Source of the DNA: Salvelinus alpinus | Lineage: Eukaryota > Chordata > Actinopteri > Salmoniformes > Salmonidae | Length of the DNA stretch: 64,000 bases | Direction of reading: 5' to 3' | NCBI RefSeq assembly: GCF_045679555.1 | Contig: NC_092091.1 | Location: forward strand, 67,972,241 to 68,036,240 | Shown: piece by piece, positions 12,862 through 24,304 of the stretch | Layout: each line of letters opens with the position of its first letter | How positions within the stretch are numbered: the first letter of the stretch is position 1 | The notes under the pieces: model-generated | The model's input: only the letters and a program-made list of their open reading frames with translations | The model's database searches: none | What the model was told of the DNA's origin: nothing | Position numbers and translations under genes: made by a program

Positions 12862-13021
12862 AAAGTCAGTTAAGAACAAATTCTTATTTTCAACAACAGC
12901 CTAGGAACAGAGGGTTAACTGCCTTGTTCAGGGGCAGAACAACAGATTTTTACCTTGTCAGCTCGGGGATTTGATCTTGCAACCTGTTCAACGCTCTAAC
13001 CACTAGGCTACCTGCCGCCCC
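12862..13021 (-). repeat. HpaI-type salmonid SINE
   Basis: On the minus strand it begins GGGCGGCAGGTAGCCTAGTG and continues with a TTAGAGCG segment, the tRNA-like A-box region, then a B-box-like AGGTTGCAAGATCAAATCCC. It ends with AAAATAAGAATTTGTTCTTA. It carries the GTTAAC (HpaI) site at about 12913 for which the family is named. Full length is about 160 bp here. Family identity is from recall of salmonid SINEs. Confidence 0.88.
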
Positions 13022-13048
13022 AGCCGATACATCAAAGACTAGACTCAC

Positions 13049-13469
13049 TTCTTCCTGACTGTCTTACAGTAGAGTGGTTCTGGTTCTTCTTCCTGACTGT
13101 CATACAGTAGAGTGGTTCTGGTTCTTCTTCCTGACTGTCGTACAGTAGAGTGGTTCTGGTTCTTCTTCCTGACTGTCTTACAGTAGAGTGGTTCTGGTTC
13201 TTCTTCCTGACTGTCTTACAGTAGAGTGGTTCTGGTTCTTCTTCCTGACTGTCGTACAGTAGAGGGGTTCTGGTTCTTCTTCCTGACTGTCGTACAGTAG
13301 AGGGGTTCTGGTTCTTCCTGACTGTCGTACAGTAGAGTGGTTCTGGTTCTTCTTCCTGACTGTCGTACAGTAGAGGGGTTCTGGTTCTTCTTCCTGACTG
13401 TCGTACAGTAGAGGGGTTCTGGTTCTTCTTCCTGACTGTCGTACAGTAGAGGGGTTCTGGTTCTTCTTC
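13049..13469. repeat. 38-bp minisatellite (~11 copies)
   Basis: Units of 38 bp reading GACTGTCGTACAGTAGAGGG then GTTCTGGTTCTTCTTCCT, with T/G changes and one unit short by 3 bp near 13313. Because 38 is not a multiple of three and the unit has no stops on the minus strand, it yields a repetitive open frame with a 38-residue period; this is not a gene. Confidence 0.96.
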
Positions 13470-14170
13470 CCTTTCAACTGTTAGAGATGGTTTCATGTAT
13501 ATTTTATACTTCTGCAATGGGAGAGTTCTATTTTTGGTCGATGCATGGTTGCCCATGACAAGTTTCACTGTGTAGGTGTCTGACAGGGTGGGTTATGTGA
13601 ATCTTAGCTGCAGTGCTCTGAGTAGGGGGAAGAGGTTCATTGGCTTGGGAGGTTGGGGGGGGGGGGAGCCATACTCTTTCATCTTGACCACCCCCCAAAC
13701 ATTGGAAAATGTGTTACCGGTAAAGTCAGTGTATTTTCCTGACCAGGTGATATAACCAGGTAAAACTGGGGTCCAGAGTTTTTCCTGGTCAGGTCAGTTG
13801 TCCAGAACAACTCCTGGCCCTAGTTATTGGGTCTGAGTGTGTAACTCTAACTCAGTCAAGTCACCATTTAAATGGAAATGTGTCTCTGCTCATCACAAAG
13901 ATATTGTTTTCATCCATTTAATCTGTTATAGAGATAATAAAACACCATATTAATACACATCACTGTTGTAGATTTAAAACAACAACATATGGACATGTTT
14001 TCCTTTCAAAACTCTGGACATTTCTGTCTACCCACAATGCCTGCTGAGCAGACCAGCAACGTGCAGCAGGAGAGCAGCTGGCCAATCAGATTGCAATTTG
14101 AGTGCTGGTGCACACGTACAGGGACTCCCAGCTCGGTTTCATTTCTAGACAGATTATCTGCAGTTAAGGA

Positions 14171-14202
<32 letters not shown>

Positions 14203-14213
14203 ACACTAATAGA

Positions 14214-14263
<50 letters not shown>

Positions 14264-15739
14264 CACAGTGTACAAACAAATATATGGTCGCCTTGGCCTG
14301 TTAACCATTGTACTGCATAACACATTTAATTTAGGTGACAATAGAATTGACTGGAGTAGAGCTGAATAAATATGCACTGTGAGTCTTTGTGTAGTGATGC
14401 AATGCTTCTCCAGAGGTTGTGAAGTGGCTTCTGTTCTAATGTAAATGTTCCGGAACAATGGAGTCAATCGGCTTGACAGCTGCTGAGGAAAGGGTGACAT
14501 GTTTGTATAATTGCAGTGGTTGTGTGTCGTGTGTGTGCGCGCATGCAAGACACCCCCCCCCCCCCCCCCCCCCATCTTCTTCCTTTGATCCATCAAACTG
14601 TAAATACCAGTTTTGTTTACCTAGTCTTTAAATTACATGTGTATTTTATTCAATTGCCATTCAACATTTTGACTGAAAGGGCTTTTGTTGCTTAGGGAAA
14701 ACATGATTATCTGGAAGCTCTTAGCTTGAGGTACATGTGCTTTTATTGATAGAGGCTGGCAGTCCTTTTATTCATGCCTTCCATTTCTCTCTCGCTTGAT
14801 TGATACATGAAATGATATTGGCAGAAATACCAGGAACACATCCATTGAAAACCGCAAAGAAAAGCGGTTTCTTGGTAATCCTTGAACGCTGAGGGCTCTT
14901 CGCCTACCTGGGGTTCAAGCTACAGTATATTCTTGGAGCATAAAATGATAATAACAAAAACAGCCACCCTTTCACTTGTTTTAGTACACAGCTGAGTGAA
15001 GTGGTTAGGAAAATGTAATCCCCCTCAAATGCATAGACATCACTCTAGATCCAAGGACTGACAGTGAGCGAGAGATTCACAGACCCCAGACTGCACCTTT
15101 AAGGGCAAGCCATTGAGCTGAAGGGCAGTTTGGCTGAATAAAGCTTTGCCAGTAAGCGTTGAGTACATTTCATAACGGGATGAGATGATTCTAGGTTAGG
15201 ACTCGGCTAATAAAAAATCAACGGCTTGGCAATGATGTCGATGGTTCAGCAGGTCTCATATCACGACAAGCTGATCACCCGTGACAAATAAAACAATGAT
15301 TCCAGCCAAAATGATTTCTTTCTGGCCCTAATTATCAATTACCATCAGAGTGGGTGATTTAGAGAAAACGGTACGAATAAATCGTTCTTTGTGCGTTCTA
15401 CTCCACCCGGCTGGAATATCTTCTCACTTTAACCGTACGAAGAGAAGGTTTCTGACAAGCTGACATGCTCGTCTTCTGTAAAGTAAATGAGTGAAGACAG
15501 TTGACGTACAGCTCAGGATCGCAAGGGGATAGGTGGGGACGAGCAGAGAGAATACGCTGTGCATCTGTGATCAAGAACTCTCTTAGGAGACGGATAGAGG
15601 TGAAAGAAAGAGGGAACTGAGTGAAAGAGGTGCCTGTCACATTCTTTCCACATCATCTATGCCCTATGACGTTGCTCATTTAGCTCTGACTTCCCTCGCA
15701 GGATGATATACAGTGACTGTCGAAGACATTAAGGACCCC
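13470..15739 (+). other. intron 2 sequence with microsatellites, no gene seen
   Basis: Holds a G run (13654-13666), a GT tract (14172-14200) followed about 20 bp later by a CA tract (14220-14268) in the opposite sense, and a C run of about 24 (14551-14573). The rest looks single-copy. No splice-flanked coding segment resembling INPP4B was found. Confidence 0.5.
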
Positions 15740-15873
15740 CCCCCCCCTTTTGCCCTCAGAACAGCCTCAATTCGTCAAGGCATGGACTCTACAAGGTGTC
15801 GAAAGCGTTCCACAGTGATGCTGGCCCAGGTTGACTCCAATGCTTCCCACATTTGTGTCACGTTGACTGGATG
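15740..15873. repeat. Tc1-like element fragment, left part (split by Gypsy)
   Basis: Sequence from the C run and TTTTGCCCTCAGAACAGCC onward to the Gypsy insertion site belongs with 21261-21612. The two parts join at GACTGGATG / TCCTTTAGG when the LTR element and one GGATG are removed. The element's left inverted repeat is not seen, so this end is truncated. Confidence 0.75.
15869..15873. repeat. Gypsy target-site duplication, left (GGATG)
   Basis: GGATG immediately precedes the left LTR and recurs at 21256-21260 right after the other LTR. A 5-bp duplication is typical of Ty3/Gypsy integrases. Confidence 0.93.
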
Positions 15874-16411
15874 TGTTATGCTGGTGAATGAGGACCCAAA
15901 AGCGACTTAATAGAAACAGAGTCTTTATTCCAGTCTTAAACAAAAAACGATACTCCTGGATATTATCTTAGGTAAATCCAAAACAGGAAAACTGAAATCC
16001 TCTCGTCAGTAGAGAGGAACGACTGGAGACGCGACCACAGACTGCAGGTCGCTTCGGGAAGGCACAGGCCGTAGCTGACATAGACACCTGCTCATACGCA
16101 GCATCTGAAGAAGGCAAAAACACGACAGGGCGGAACAAGGACACAGAACAGCAAACATCAAACAAGGATCCGACCAGGACAGAAGCGGAAAACAGAGGGA
16201 GAAATAGGGGACAGGTGTGAAAGAGTAAATGAGGTAGTTAGGAGAATGAGGAACAGCTGGGAGCAGGAACGGAACGATAGAGAGAGAGAGCGAGAGAGGG
16301 AGAGAGGGAGGGGGAGAGAAAGAGGGAAAGAACCTAATAAGACCAGCAGAGGGAAACGAATAGAAGGGAAGCACAGGGACAAGACATGATAATCAATGAC
16401 AAAACATGACA
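15874..16411 (-). repeat. Gypsy LTR (3' LTR in element orientation)
   Basis: A 538-bp LTR. It is near-identical to 20683-21255 by eye over the first ~330 bp. It lacks a ~26-bp block (present in the other LTR at about 21018-21044) and differs in the length of the GA-rich segment near 16280-16330. Confidence 0.95.
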
Positions 16412-16423
16412 GTACCCCCCCAC

Positions 16424-16789
16424 TCACCGAGCGCCTCCTGGCGCACTCGAGGAGGAACCCTGGCGGCAACGGAGGAAATCATCAATCAACGAACGGTCCA
16501 GCACGTCCCGAGATGGAACCCAACTCCTCTCCTCAGGACCGTAACCCTCCCAATCCACTAAGTACTGGTGACCACGTCCCCGAGAACGCATGTCCATGAT
16601 CTTCCGTACCTTGTAAATAGGTGCGCCCTCGACAAGGACGGGGGGGGGGGGAGGGAAGACGAACGGGGGCGCGAAGAAAAGGTTTGACACAGGAGACATG
16701 GAAGACAGGGTGGACGCGACGAAGATGTCGCGGAAGAAGCAGTCGCACAGCGACAGGATTGACGACCTGAGAGACACGGAACGGACCAA
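16424..16789 (-). pseudogene. Gypsy pol C-terminal chromodomain, out of frame
   Basis: This minus-strand frame contains [17 protein letters not shown], the aromatic core of a chromodomain, near the 3' end of the element. Chromodomains on chromovirus integrases steer insertion toward marked chromatin. It is one frame away from the main pol reading frame, which instead continues through non-homologous residues to a stop at 16533. The break falls at or near a run of 12 G on the + strand (16640-16651), so slippage in that homopolymer is the simplest cause. The first ~40 residues of this frame are not homologous coding sequence. Confidence 0.85.
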
Positions 16790-19700
16790 TGAACTGCGGA
16801 GTCAACTTGCGAGAAGCTGTCGTAAGGGGAAGGTTACGAGTGGAAAGCCACACTCTCTGACCGCGACAATACCTAGGACTCTTAATCCTACGTTTATTGG
16901 CGGCTCTCACAGTCTGCGCCCTGTAACGGCAAAGTGCAGACCTGACCCTCCTCCAGGTGCGCTCACAACGTTGGACAAAAGCCTGAGCGGAGGGAACGCT
17001 GGACTCGGCGAGCTGGGACGAGAACAGAGGAGGCTGGTACCCAAGACTACTCTGAAACGGAGATAGCCCGGTAGCAGACGAAGGAAGCGAGTTGTGAGCG
17101 TATTCTGCCCAGGGGAGCTGTTCTGCCCAAGACGCAGGGTTTCGAAAAGAAAGGCTGCGTAATATGCGACCAATCGACTGATTGGCCCTTTCTGCTTGAC
17201 CGTTAGACTGGGGATGAAACCCGGAAGAGAGACTGACGGAAGCACCAATCAAACGACAGAACTCCCTCCAAAACTGTGACGTGAATTGCGGGCCTCTGTC
17301 TGAAACGGCGTCTAACGGGAGGCCATGAATTCTGAACACATTCTCAATGATGATTTGTGCCGTCTCCTTAGCGGAAGGAAGCTTAGCGAGGGGAATGAAA
17401 TGTGCCGCCTTAGAGAACCTATCGACAACCGTAAGAATCACAGTCTTCCCCGCAGACGAAGGCAGACCGGTAATAAAGTCTAAGGCGATGTGAGACCATG
17501 GTCGAGAAGGAATGGGAAGCGGTCTGAGACGACCGGCAGGAGGAGAGTTACCTGACTTAGTCTGCGCGCAGTCCGAACAAGCAGCCACGAAACGGCGCGT
17601 GTCACGCTCCTGAGTAGGCCACCAAAACCGCTGGCGAATAGAAGCAAGCGTACCCCGAACGCCGGGGTGGCCAGCTAACTTGGCAGAGTGAGCCCACTGA
17701 AGAACAGCCAGACGAGTAGAGACAGGAACGAACAGAAGGTTACTAGGACAAGCGCGCGGCGACGCAGTGTGAGTGAGTGCTTGCTTTACCTGTCTCTCAA
17801 TTCCCCAGACAGTCAACCCGACAACACGCCCTTCAGGGAGAATCCCCTCGGGGTCGGTAGAAGCCACAGAAGAACTAAAGAGACGGGATAAGGCATCAGG
17901 CTTGGTGTTCTTATGTCCCGGGCGATAAGAAATCACGAACTCGAAACGAGCGAAAAACAACGCCCAACGAGCTTGACGTGCATTAAGTCGTTTGGCAGAA
18001 CGGATGTACTCAAGGTTCTTATGGTCAGTCCAAACGACAAAAGGAACGGTCGCCCCCTCCAACCACTGTCGCCATTCGCCTATGGCTAAGCGGATGGCGA
18101 GCAGTTCGCGGTTACCCACATCATAGTTGCGTTCCGATGGCGACAGGCGATGAGAAAAATAAGCGCAAGGATGGACCTTATCGTCAGAATGGAAGCGCTG
18201 GGACAGAATGGCTCCCACGCCCACCTCTGAAGCGTCAACCTCGACAATGAATTGTTTAGTGACGTCAGGAGTAACAAGGATAGGAGCGGATGTAAAACGC
18301 TTCTTGAGGAGATCAAAAGCTCCCTGGGCGGAACCGGACCACTTAAAGCACGTCTTGACAGAAGTCAGAGCTGTGAGAGGGGCAGCCACTTGACCGAAAT
18401 TACGAATGAAACGCCGATAGAAATTAGCGAAACCGAGAAAGCGCTGCAACTCGACACGTGACTTAGGAACGGGCCAATCGCTGACAGCCTGGACCTTAGC
18501 GGGATCCATCTGAATGCCCTCAGCGGAAATAACAGAACCGAGAAATGTGACAGAGGAGACATGAAAGGCGCACTTCTCAGCCTTCACGTAGAGACAATTC
18601 TCTAAAAGGCGCTGGAGTACACGTCGAACGTGCTGAACATGAATCTCGAGTGACGGTGAAAAAATCAGGATATCGTCAAGGTAAACGAAAACAAAGATGT
18701 TCAGCATGTCTCTCAGTACATCATTAACTAATGCCTGAAAGACAGCTGGAGCATTAGCGAGACCGAACGGCAGAACCCGGTATTCAAAATGCCCTAACGG
18801 AGTGTTAAACGCCGTTTTCCACTCGTCCCCCTCTCTGATGCGCACGAGATGGTAAGCGTTACGAAGGTCCAACTTAGTAAAGAACCTGGCTCCCTGCAGA
18901 ATCTCGAAGGCTGACGACATAAGGGGAAGCGGATAACGATTCTTAACCGTTATGTCATTCAGCCCTCGATAATCCACGCAGGGGCGCAGAGTACCGTCCT
19001 TCTTCTTAACAAAAAAAACCCCCGCTCCGGCGGGAGAGGAAGAAGGCACCACGGTACCGGCGTCGAGAGAAACAGACAGATAATCCTCGAGAGCCTTACG
19101 TTCGGGAGCCGACAGAGAGTATAGTCTACCCCGAGGGGGAGTGGTCCCCGGAAGGAGATCAATACAACAATCATACGACCGGTGAGGAGGAAGAGAGTTG
19201 GCTCTGGACCGACTGAAGACCGTGCGCAGATCATGATATTCCTCCGGCACTCCTGTCAAATCACCAGGTTCCTCCTGAGAAGAGGGGACAGAAGAAACAG
19301 GAGGGATAGCAGACATTAAACACTTCACATGACAAGAAACGTTCCAGGATAGGATAGAATTACTAGACCAATTAATAGAAGGATTATGACATACTAGCCA
19401 GGGATGACCCAAAACAACAGGTGTAAAAGGTGAACGAAAAATCAAAAAGGAAATGGTCTCACTGTGGTTACCAGATACTGTGAGGGTTAAAGGTAGTGTC
19501 TCACATCTGATACTGGGGAGAAGACTACCATCTAAGGCGAACATGGGCGTGGGCTTCCCTAACTGTCTGAGAGGAATGTCATGCTTCCGAGCCCATGCTT
19601 CGTCCATAAAACAACCCTCAGCCCCAGAGTCTATCAAGGCACTGCAGGAAGCAGCCGAACCGGTCCAGCGTAGATGGACCGACAAGGTAGTACAGGATCT

Positions 19701-19814
19701 TGATGGAGAGACCTGAGTAGTAGCGCTCACCAGTAGCCCTCCGCTTACTGATGAGCTCTGGCTTTTACTGGACATGACATGACAAAATGTCCAGCAGAAC
19801 CGCAATAGAGGCAA
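16533..19814 (-). CDS. pol: Gypsy pol polyprotein (PR-RT-RH-IN)
   Basis: A 1,093-codon open frame. In order: an aspartic protease with ALIDSGAEG (around residue 60); a reverse transcriptase with [10 protein letters not shown], the [10 protein letters not shown] block and the catalytic VYLDDILIF; an RNase H region with VEVDASEVG and [10 protein letters not shown]; an integrase with an HHCC zinc-binding region (H..GHPG ... CSDCAQTK) and the DDE core, with Asp in ALDFITGLP, Asp in SDRGPQFTS and Glu in NGQAERANQ. Catalytic residues are all present and no internal stop occurs. The natural C-terminus (chromodomain) is lost to a frameshift, so the last ~40 residues here are aberrant. Pol overlaps the gag frame by at least 70 bp and is in the -1 frame relative to it. 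Confidence 0.95.
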   Translation of the reverse strand: MPLLRFCWTFCHVMSSKSQSSSVSGGLLVSATTQVSPSRSCTTLSVHLRWTGSAASCSALIDSGAEGCFMDEAWARKHDIPLRQLGKPTPMFALDGSLLPSIRCETLPLTLTVSGNHSETISFLIFRSPFTPVVLGHPWLVCHNPSINWSSNSILSWNVSCHVKCLMSAIPPVSSVPSSQEEPGDLTGVPEEYHDLRTVFSRSRANSLPPHRSYDCCIDLLPGTTPPRGRLYSLSAPERKALEDYLSVSLDAGTVVPSSSPAGAGVFFVKKKDGTLRPCVDYRGLNDITVKNRYPLPLMSSAFEILQGARFFTKLDLRNAYHLVRIREGDEWKTAFNTPLGHFEYRVLPFGLANAPAVFQALVNDVLRDMLNIFVFVYLDDILIFSPSLEIHVQHVRRVLQRLLENCLYVKAEKCAFHVSSVTFLGSVISAEGIQMDPAKVQAVSDWPVPKSRVELQRFLGFANFYRRFIRNFGQVAAPLTALTSVKTCFKWSGSAQGAFDLLKKRFTSAPILVTPDVTKQFIVEVDASEVGVGAILSQRFHSDDKVHPCAYFSHRLSPSERNYDVGNRELLAIRLAIGEWRQWLEGATVPFVVWTDHKNLEYIRSAKRLNARQARWALFFARFEFVISYRPGHKNTKPDALSRLFSSSVASTDPEGILPEGRVVGLTVWGIERQVKQALTHTASPRACPSNLLFVPVSTRLAVLQWAHSAKLAGHPGVRGTLASIRQRFWWPTQERDTRRFVAACSDCAQTKSGNSPPAGRLRPLPIPSRPWSHIALDFITGLPSSAGKTVILTVVDRFSKAAHFIPLAKLPSAKETAQIIIENVFRIHGLPLDAVSDRGPQFTSQFWREFCRLIGASVSLSSGFHPQSNGQAERANQSIGRILRSLSFRNPASWAEQLPWAEYAHNSLPSSATGLSPFQSSLGYQPPLFSSQLAESSVPSAQAFVQRCERTWRRVRSALCRYRAQTVRAANKRRIKSPRYCRGQRVWLSTRNLPLTTASRKLTPQFIGPFRVSQVVNPVAVRLLLPRHLRRVHPVFHVSCVKPFLRAPVRLPSPPPRPCRGRTYLQGTEDHGHAFSGTWSPVLSGLGGLRS

Positions 19815-20665
19815 AGGCGGTTGGTGATTCTCCGTTCCCTCTCCTTAGTCGAGATGCGAATACCTCCCAGCTGCATGGGCTCAGTCTCTGAGCCGGTGGG
19901 AGGAGATGGTTGAGATGCGGAGAGGGGGAACACCGTTAACGCGAGCTCTCTTCCACGAGCTCGGTGACGAAGATCTACCCGTCGTTCTATGCGGATGGCG
20001 AGTGCAATCAAAGAGTCCACGCTGGAAGGAACCTCCCGGGAGAGAATCTCATCCTTAACCTCAGCGTGGAGTCCCTCCAGAAAACGAGCGAGCAACGCCG
20101 GCTCGTTCCAGTCACTGGAGGCAGCAAGAGTGCGAAACTCTATAGAGTAATCCGTTATGGATCGATCACCTTGACATAGGGAAGCCAGGGCCCTGGAAGC
20201 CTCCTTCCCAAAAACTGAACGATCAAAAACCCGTATCATCTCCTCTTTAAAGTTCTGATAATCGTTAGAACACTCAGCCCTTGCCTCCCAGATAGCTGTG
20301 CCCCACTCCCGAGCCCGACCAGTAAGGAGTGATATGACGTAAGCGATCCGAGCTCTCTCTCTTGAGTATGTGTTGGGCTGGAGAGAGAACACAATATCAC
20401 ACTGGGTGAGAAAGGAGCGACACTCAGTGGGCTGCCCAGAGTAACATGGTGGGTTATTAACCCTAGGTTCCGGAGACTCGGAAGACCAGGAAGTAGCTGG
20501 TGGCACGAGACGAAGACTCTGAAACTGTCCTGAGAGGTCGGAGACCTGAGCGGCCAGGGTCTCAACGGCATGACGAGCAGCAGACAATTCCTGCTCGTGT
20601 CTGCCGAGCATTGCTCCCTGGAACTCGACGGCAGTGTTGCGAGAATCCGTAGTCGCTGGGTCCAT
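19745..20665 (-). CDS. gag: Gypsy gag polyprotein
   Basis: An open frame of 306 codons from ATG at 20665 ([19 protein letters not shown]). The frame stays open a further 29 codons upstream into the LTR, but a Met in the LTR is a less likely start. It has a capsid-like middle region ([32 protein letters not shown]) as in Ty3/Gypsy gag, and near the end one CCHC zinc knuckle ([14 protein letters not shown]) that binds RNA. The start codon lies only 17 bp inside the LTR edge, so there is almost no leader and the primer-binding site must touch or overlap the gag start. Pol follows in the -1 frame; I saw no canonical slippery heptamer in the overlap. Confidence 0.93.
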   Translation of the reverse strand: MDPATTDSRNTAVEFQGAMLGRHEQELSAARHAVETLAAQVSDLSGQFQSLRLVPPATSWSSESPEPRVNNPPCYSGQPTECRSFLTQCDIVFSLQPNTYSRERARIAYVISLLTGRAREWGTAIWEARAECSNDYQNFKEEMIRVFDRSVFGKEASRALASLCQGDRSITDYSIEFRTLAASSDWNEPALLARFLEGLHAEVKDEILSREVPSSVDSLIALAIRIERRVDLRHRARGRELALTVFPLSASQPSPPTGSETEPMQLGGIRISTKERERRITNRLCLYCGSAGHFVMSCPVKARAHQ

Positions 20666-20682
20666 TCTTGGTCGGATCCTTC

Positions 20683-21255
20683 TGTTATGCTGGTGAATGA
20701 GGACCCAAAAGCGACTTAATAGAAACAGAGTCTTTATTCCAGTCTTAAACAAAAAACGATACTCCTGGATATTATCTTAGGTAAATCCAAAACAGGAAAA
20801 CTGAAATCCTCTCGTCAGTAGAGAGGAACGACTGGAGACGCGACCACAGACTGCAGGTCGCTTCGGGAAGGCACAGGCCGTAGCTGACATAGACACCTGC
20901 TCATACGCAGCATCTGAAGAAGGCAAAAACACGACAGGGCGGAACAAGGACACAGAACAGCAAACATCAAACAAGGATCCGACCAGGACAGAAGCGGAAA
21001 ACAGAGGGAGAAATAGGGACTCTAATCAGAGGGCAAAATAGGGGACAGGTGTGAAAGAGTAAATGAGGTAGTTAGGAGAATGAGGAACAGCTGGGAGCAG
21101 GAACGGAACGATAGAGAGAGAGAGCGAGAGAGGGAGAGAGGGAGGGGGAGAGAGAGGGATAGAAAGAGGGAAAGAACCTAATAAGACCAGCAGAGGGAAA
21201 CGAATAGAAGGGAAGCACAGGGACAAGACATGATAATCAATGACAAAACATGACA
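20683..21255 (-). repeat. Gypsy LTR (5' LTR in element orientation)
   Basis: A 573-bp LTR with the same ends as its partner (TGTTATG...CATGACA). It is longer through a block containing ACTCTAATCAGAGGGCAAAA and a short GATAGAAAGAG addition in the purine-rich segment. It should carry the element's promoter, since transcription runs on the minus strand. Confidence 0.95.
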
Positions 21256-21260
21256 GGATG

Positions 21261-21612
21261 TCCTTTAGGTGGTGGACCATTCTTGATACACATGGGAAAC
21301 AGTTAAGCATGAAAAACCCAGCAGCGTTGCAGTTCTTGACACACTCAAACTGGTGCGCCTGGCACCTACTACCATACCCCGTTCAAAGGCAGGTAAATCT
21401 TTTGTCGTCACCCTCTGAATGGCACACCATCCATGTCTCAATTGTCTCAAGCCTTAAAAATCCTTATTTAACCGGTCTCCTCCGCTTCATCTACACAGAT
21501 TGAAGTGGATTTAACAAGTGACATCAATAAGGGATCATAGCTTTCACCTGGACTCACCTGGATTCTATGTCATGGAAAGAGCAGGTGTTCCTAATGATTT
21601 GTCCACTCAGTG
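21261..21612 (-). repeat. Tc1-like element fragment, right part, with transposase HTH relic
   Basis: The outer end reads CAGGTGTTCCTAATGATTTG ... CACTCAGTG followed by TA, matching the inverted repeat of a common teleost Tc1-like family as I recall it. On the minus strand, 21265-21450 encodes FERGMVVGARRTSLSVSRTA and a following helix-turn-helix (LLGF...VSHVYQEWS) of a transposase. It is the right half of the host element into which the Gypsy element inserted. It is too short and damaged to be active. Confidence 0.78.
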
Positions 21613-24164
21613 TATATTCTGATGGATCTGCACAAGTAGATTCTAACGCGCACTGCCTTATGTTAGCCCCTTTACCTAGAGGGTGTTCTCCAAGCGAAAG
21701 CTTGTGTTTTTTTACACATGACACATCATCCACATGTGTGCTGAAGTTTGTATGCTATCTGCGTTTTAGATAACAAAATAGGCGATTACGAGTGATGACT
21801 CTTTTTTTAGTACTATGCATATGATGTTTTCAAAGTAACGACCAAGGTGGGAGGATATCCTTTCAATATCCAACCACAGATATTAACAAAAAAGGCTACT
21901 AAGTATTCTGTTTATCTTAGCACAATCAAATAGGAACTCTGCATACGTTGAATGCAGAAGGGAAGAGTCTTGAGAGATTTACAATAACCTAATATTTAAC
22001 CTCATAACGATCTTTGAACAAATATAGCTGCTACTCGGGAGCGAGGTCACCAAGGGGAGAATTTAGAATGCTAAAAAGTAGTCCCTCTCAGTTACCCAAA
22101 ATGCTTTAGCACGCCTCGTATTCACCAGCCGCAGAACCATTAGCATTATTTCTACTTGTTGCCTAGTAACTGTGGAGGAATGATTCGGTGTCAAACGGTG
22201 TGCCCGGCTATGCACTCCAAACTAATCACGCATTAGGCTTTTTACTCACTCATTCGACCACACATTCAGCTTGAAGTGATGCATGTATATCAACATCATA
22301 CCTACAGCAGGTCTGAACAGTACTGTCAACACATTGAGGTGGACTGAGTTCACATCATCTATTACCGTTAGAATTGTTTGTCACTATTCCATGGACTTTG
22401 TTTGACCTAAACACTACAGGCATTGTGGAACTAAGACCTACATAGACATCCATAGTATGAATCTGCATAAGGACACCATGGCCTTTAGTTGTACTGTAGC
22501 CTGATTGGTTGTAGTCACCGTGCCTAATCTCCCTGTGGACTTTGTTTGACCGCCACAGTGGCTACAGTCTCTCAGGCAGTCATGGTGTGTGGAAGGACAA
22601 TTTTCTCTTTAGAGGTCTAAACAGTGGGATGATTCTGCATTAAACACCCTCCTGGTCAGTGTCTGATTGGTTGAAGCCAGTAGCCTTCGAACATCAGCAT
22701 TCCCAATGGCCCTGTGCCACAACAGGAAGCCTCTCTCTCAGTGGCCTCCAGGGGGAAGTCTCTGCGGAGAGGGGCTGCCGCTGCGTCAGGATGCCCAGCT
22801 TGGCAGCTCCTCCTCTGGGTACCGTGTTCTGGGGTTTAGGCAGGGTCCACGGGCAGTCCACCCAGCTGAGATGAGACTCACACCCCAGGGGAGTGGAGGA
22901 GATGAGGAGGAGGAGAAGGGGGGTGGGGTTGAAGGGGGTTTCAAAACCTTCCCAACACACTCTGCCAACTACCAATTAAAGCTTGATTAATCGGCTTCCC
23001 TCATTAGCTGTCGCTCGGCACACAAATTAGGTGCGGCTGTCTTTTGATAATGCCAACGTCGGAAAACAATGTTTCAAACCCCAGTGTCGTGTCCTTCATT
23101 TCCCATTCAGGTAACCTGTGTGTTACCTCTCTGAGCTATACACAGAGGGAAACAACCACTTCACACACACAGAGGGGGCATTTCAAAACCCCTTACTCTA
23201 CTTTTGAAGTTTTTCTTTTTAACTTTGTAAATAGTTTTTGTCAATGTGGATCAAGCTTTACTTTGATCACTAGTGTTGATGATCATGGCCATATTATAAT
23301 TAGTGTAAGCGGGGGGCAGGAGGCCATTTTAACTACAGTACAGTAGATCTCTTCATCTACTTCTGTCTAGTAATGTTCTGAGAGAAACACACTTCTAACA
23401 AGTTGAAGGTAGCCTCTATTTTGGAAATGACCTCGGCTAGATCTTAGCTTCCTATTCCCTACATAGTGCTCTACTTTGTTTGCTATATAGGGAATAGGTT
23501 GCCATTTTGGATGTACCCTGGATGTTGGAACAACGGATACACACATTCAACGTTTCAAAAGAGTGGAGCCCCATAGTATATCTGGATGCAATTGGCGCAG
23601 GATGCAGTTGCTCCGGCCAAATGCTACGCCAAACCCACGGACGTTCATTTCTTCTCCGCAATAAGTCTGGATCGGAGTACCTCCCCGACGATTTCTAGAA
23701 CGTAAACACATTCTAACCGTTCTGACTGGTCCAGAAACCGATGGGTTGGGCCAGAGCCAGAACACATGTGGGCTTTGATACTTTGATTGGTTAGAGATTA
23801 TCCAATCACTGAAGACCTTTGTTTTCTACAACACCCCACATTTTGACATCCCCACAAACAACTTCAATGATGGCAGTCTTAGACTGAAGTATGCAGCGAA
23901 CATAGAGCAGTTTGGGTCACTAGGCAACCGTTGTATAACTCCCTGTACTGTAGCTCCTTTAACAAAGGCCCAATCATCATTTCAACTCAGCATGGATACA
24001 GGATAAAGGAAGGGAAGTGGCCAATTTGTTTCCCAGAAAAAGAACCACCAATTTGAAGGCAAACTCTCTTCAGCATGGATGCAAACAGTCCACATCTGTT
24101 ACTGTATGTCAATCTGACATGGTACAAACACACTTCAAAGATTTACTGGAGCCTTTTCTTCTGT
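21613..24164 (+). other. intron 2 sequence, no gene seen
   Basis: Largely single-copy-looking. A short fold-back relative of the element at 4912-5020 lies at 23448-23512. Open frames around 22660-22990 overlap each other in several frames and show no family motif. No other feature is supported. Confidence 0.5.
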
Positions 24165-24222
24165 CAATTTGTAAGTCGCTCTGGATAAGAGCGTCTGCTA
24201 AATGACTTAAATGTTAAATGTT
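24165..24222 (+). repeat. SINE 3'-tail fragment
   Basis: GTAAGTCGCTCTGGATAAGA followed by GCGTCTGCTAAATGAC and ATGTTAAATGTT, the well-known 3' end shared by teleost tRNA-derived SINEs. Relatives occur at about 1540, 11365 and 56850. Confidence 0.75.
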
Positions 24223-24304
24223 AAGACACTCAATCAGCATCTATTTAAATAAGTCCAAAGCCAGGTGAGAGAAGTGTGCCACTTTATTTATCATTTGTAT
24301 AGAC

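Larger units (their letters stand above)
15874..21255 (-). mobile_element. Ty3/Gypsy LTR retrotransposon, full length
   Basis: A 5,382-bp minus-strand element with two LTRs (15874-16411 and 20683-21255) that begin TGTTATG and end CATGACA, flanked by the duplication GGATG. Gag (zinc knuckle) and pol (protease, RT, RNase H, integrase) lie in that order on the minus strand, with a chromodomain after the integrase, which places it among chromoviruses. There is no envelope gene, so it moves only within cells. A purine tract (GTGGGGGGGTAC on the minus strand, next to 16412) fits the plus-strand primer site. The element is structurally complete but its integrase and chromodomain are out of frame. 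Confidence 0.96.

Noticed and set aside
13032..13568. 178-codon minus-strand frame with repeated QSGRRTRTPLLYDSQ-like peptide
   Set aside because: Translation of the 38-bp minisatellite; the other frames are equally open, and there is no splice or family support.
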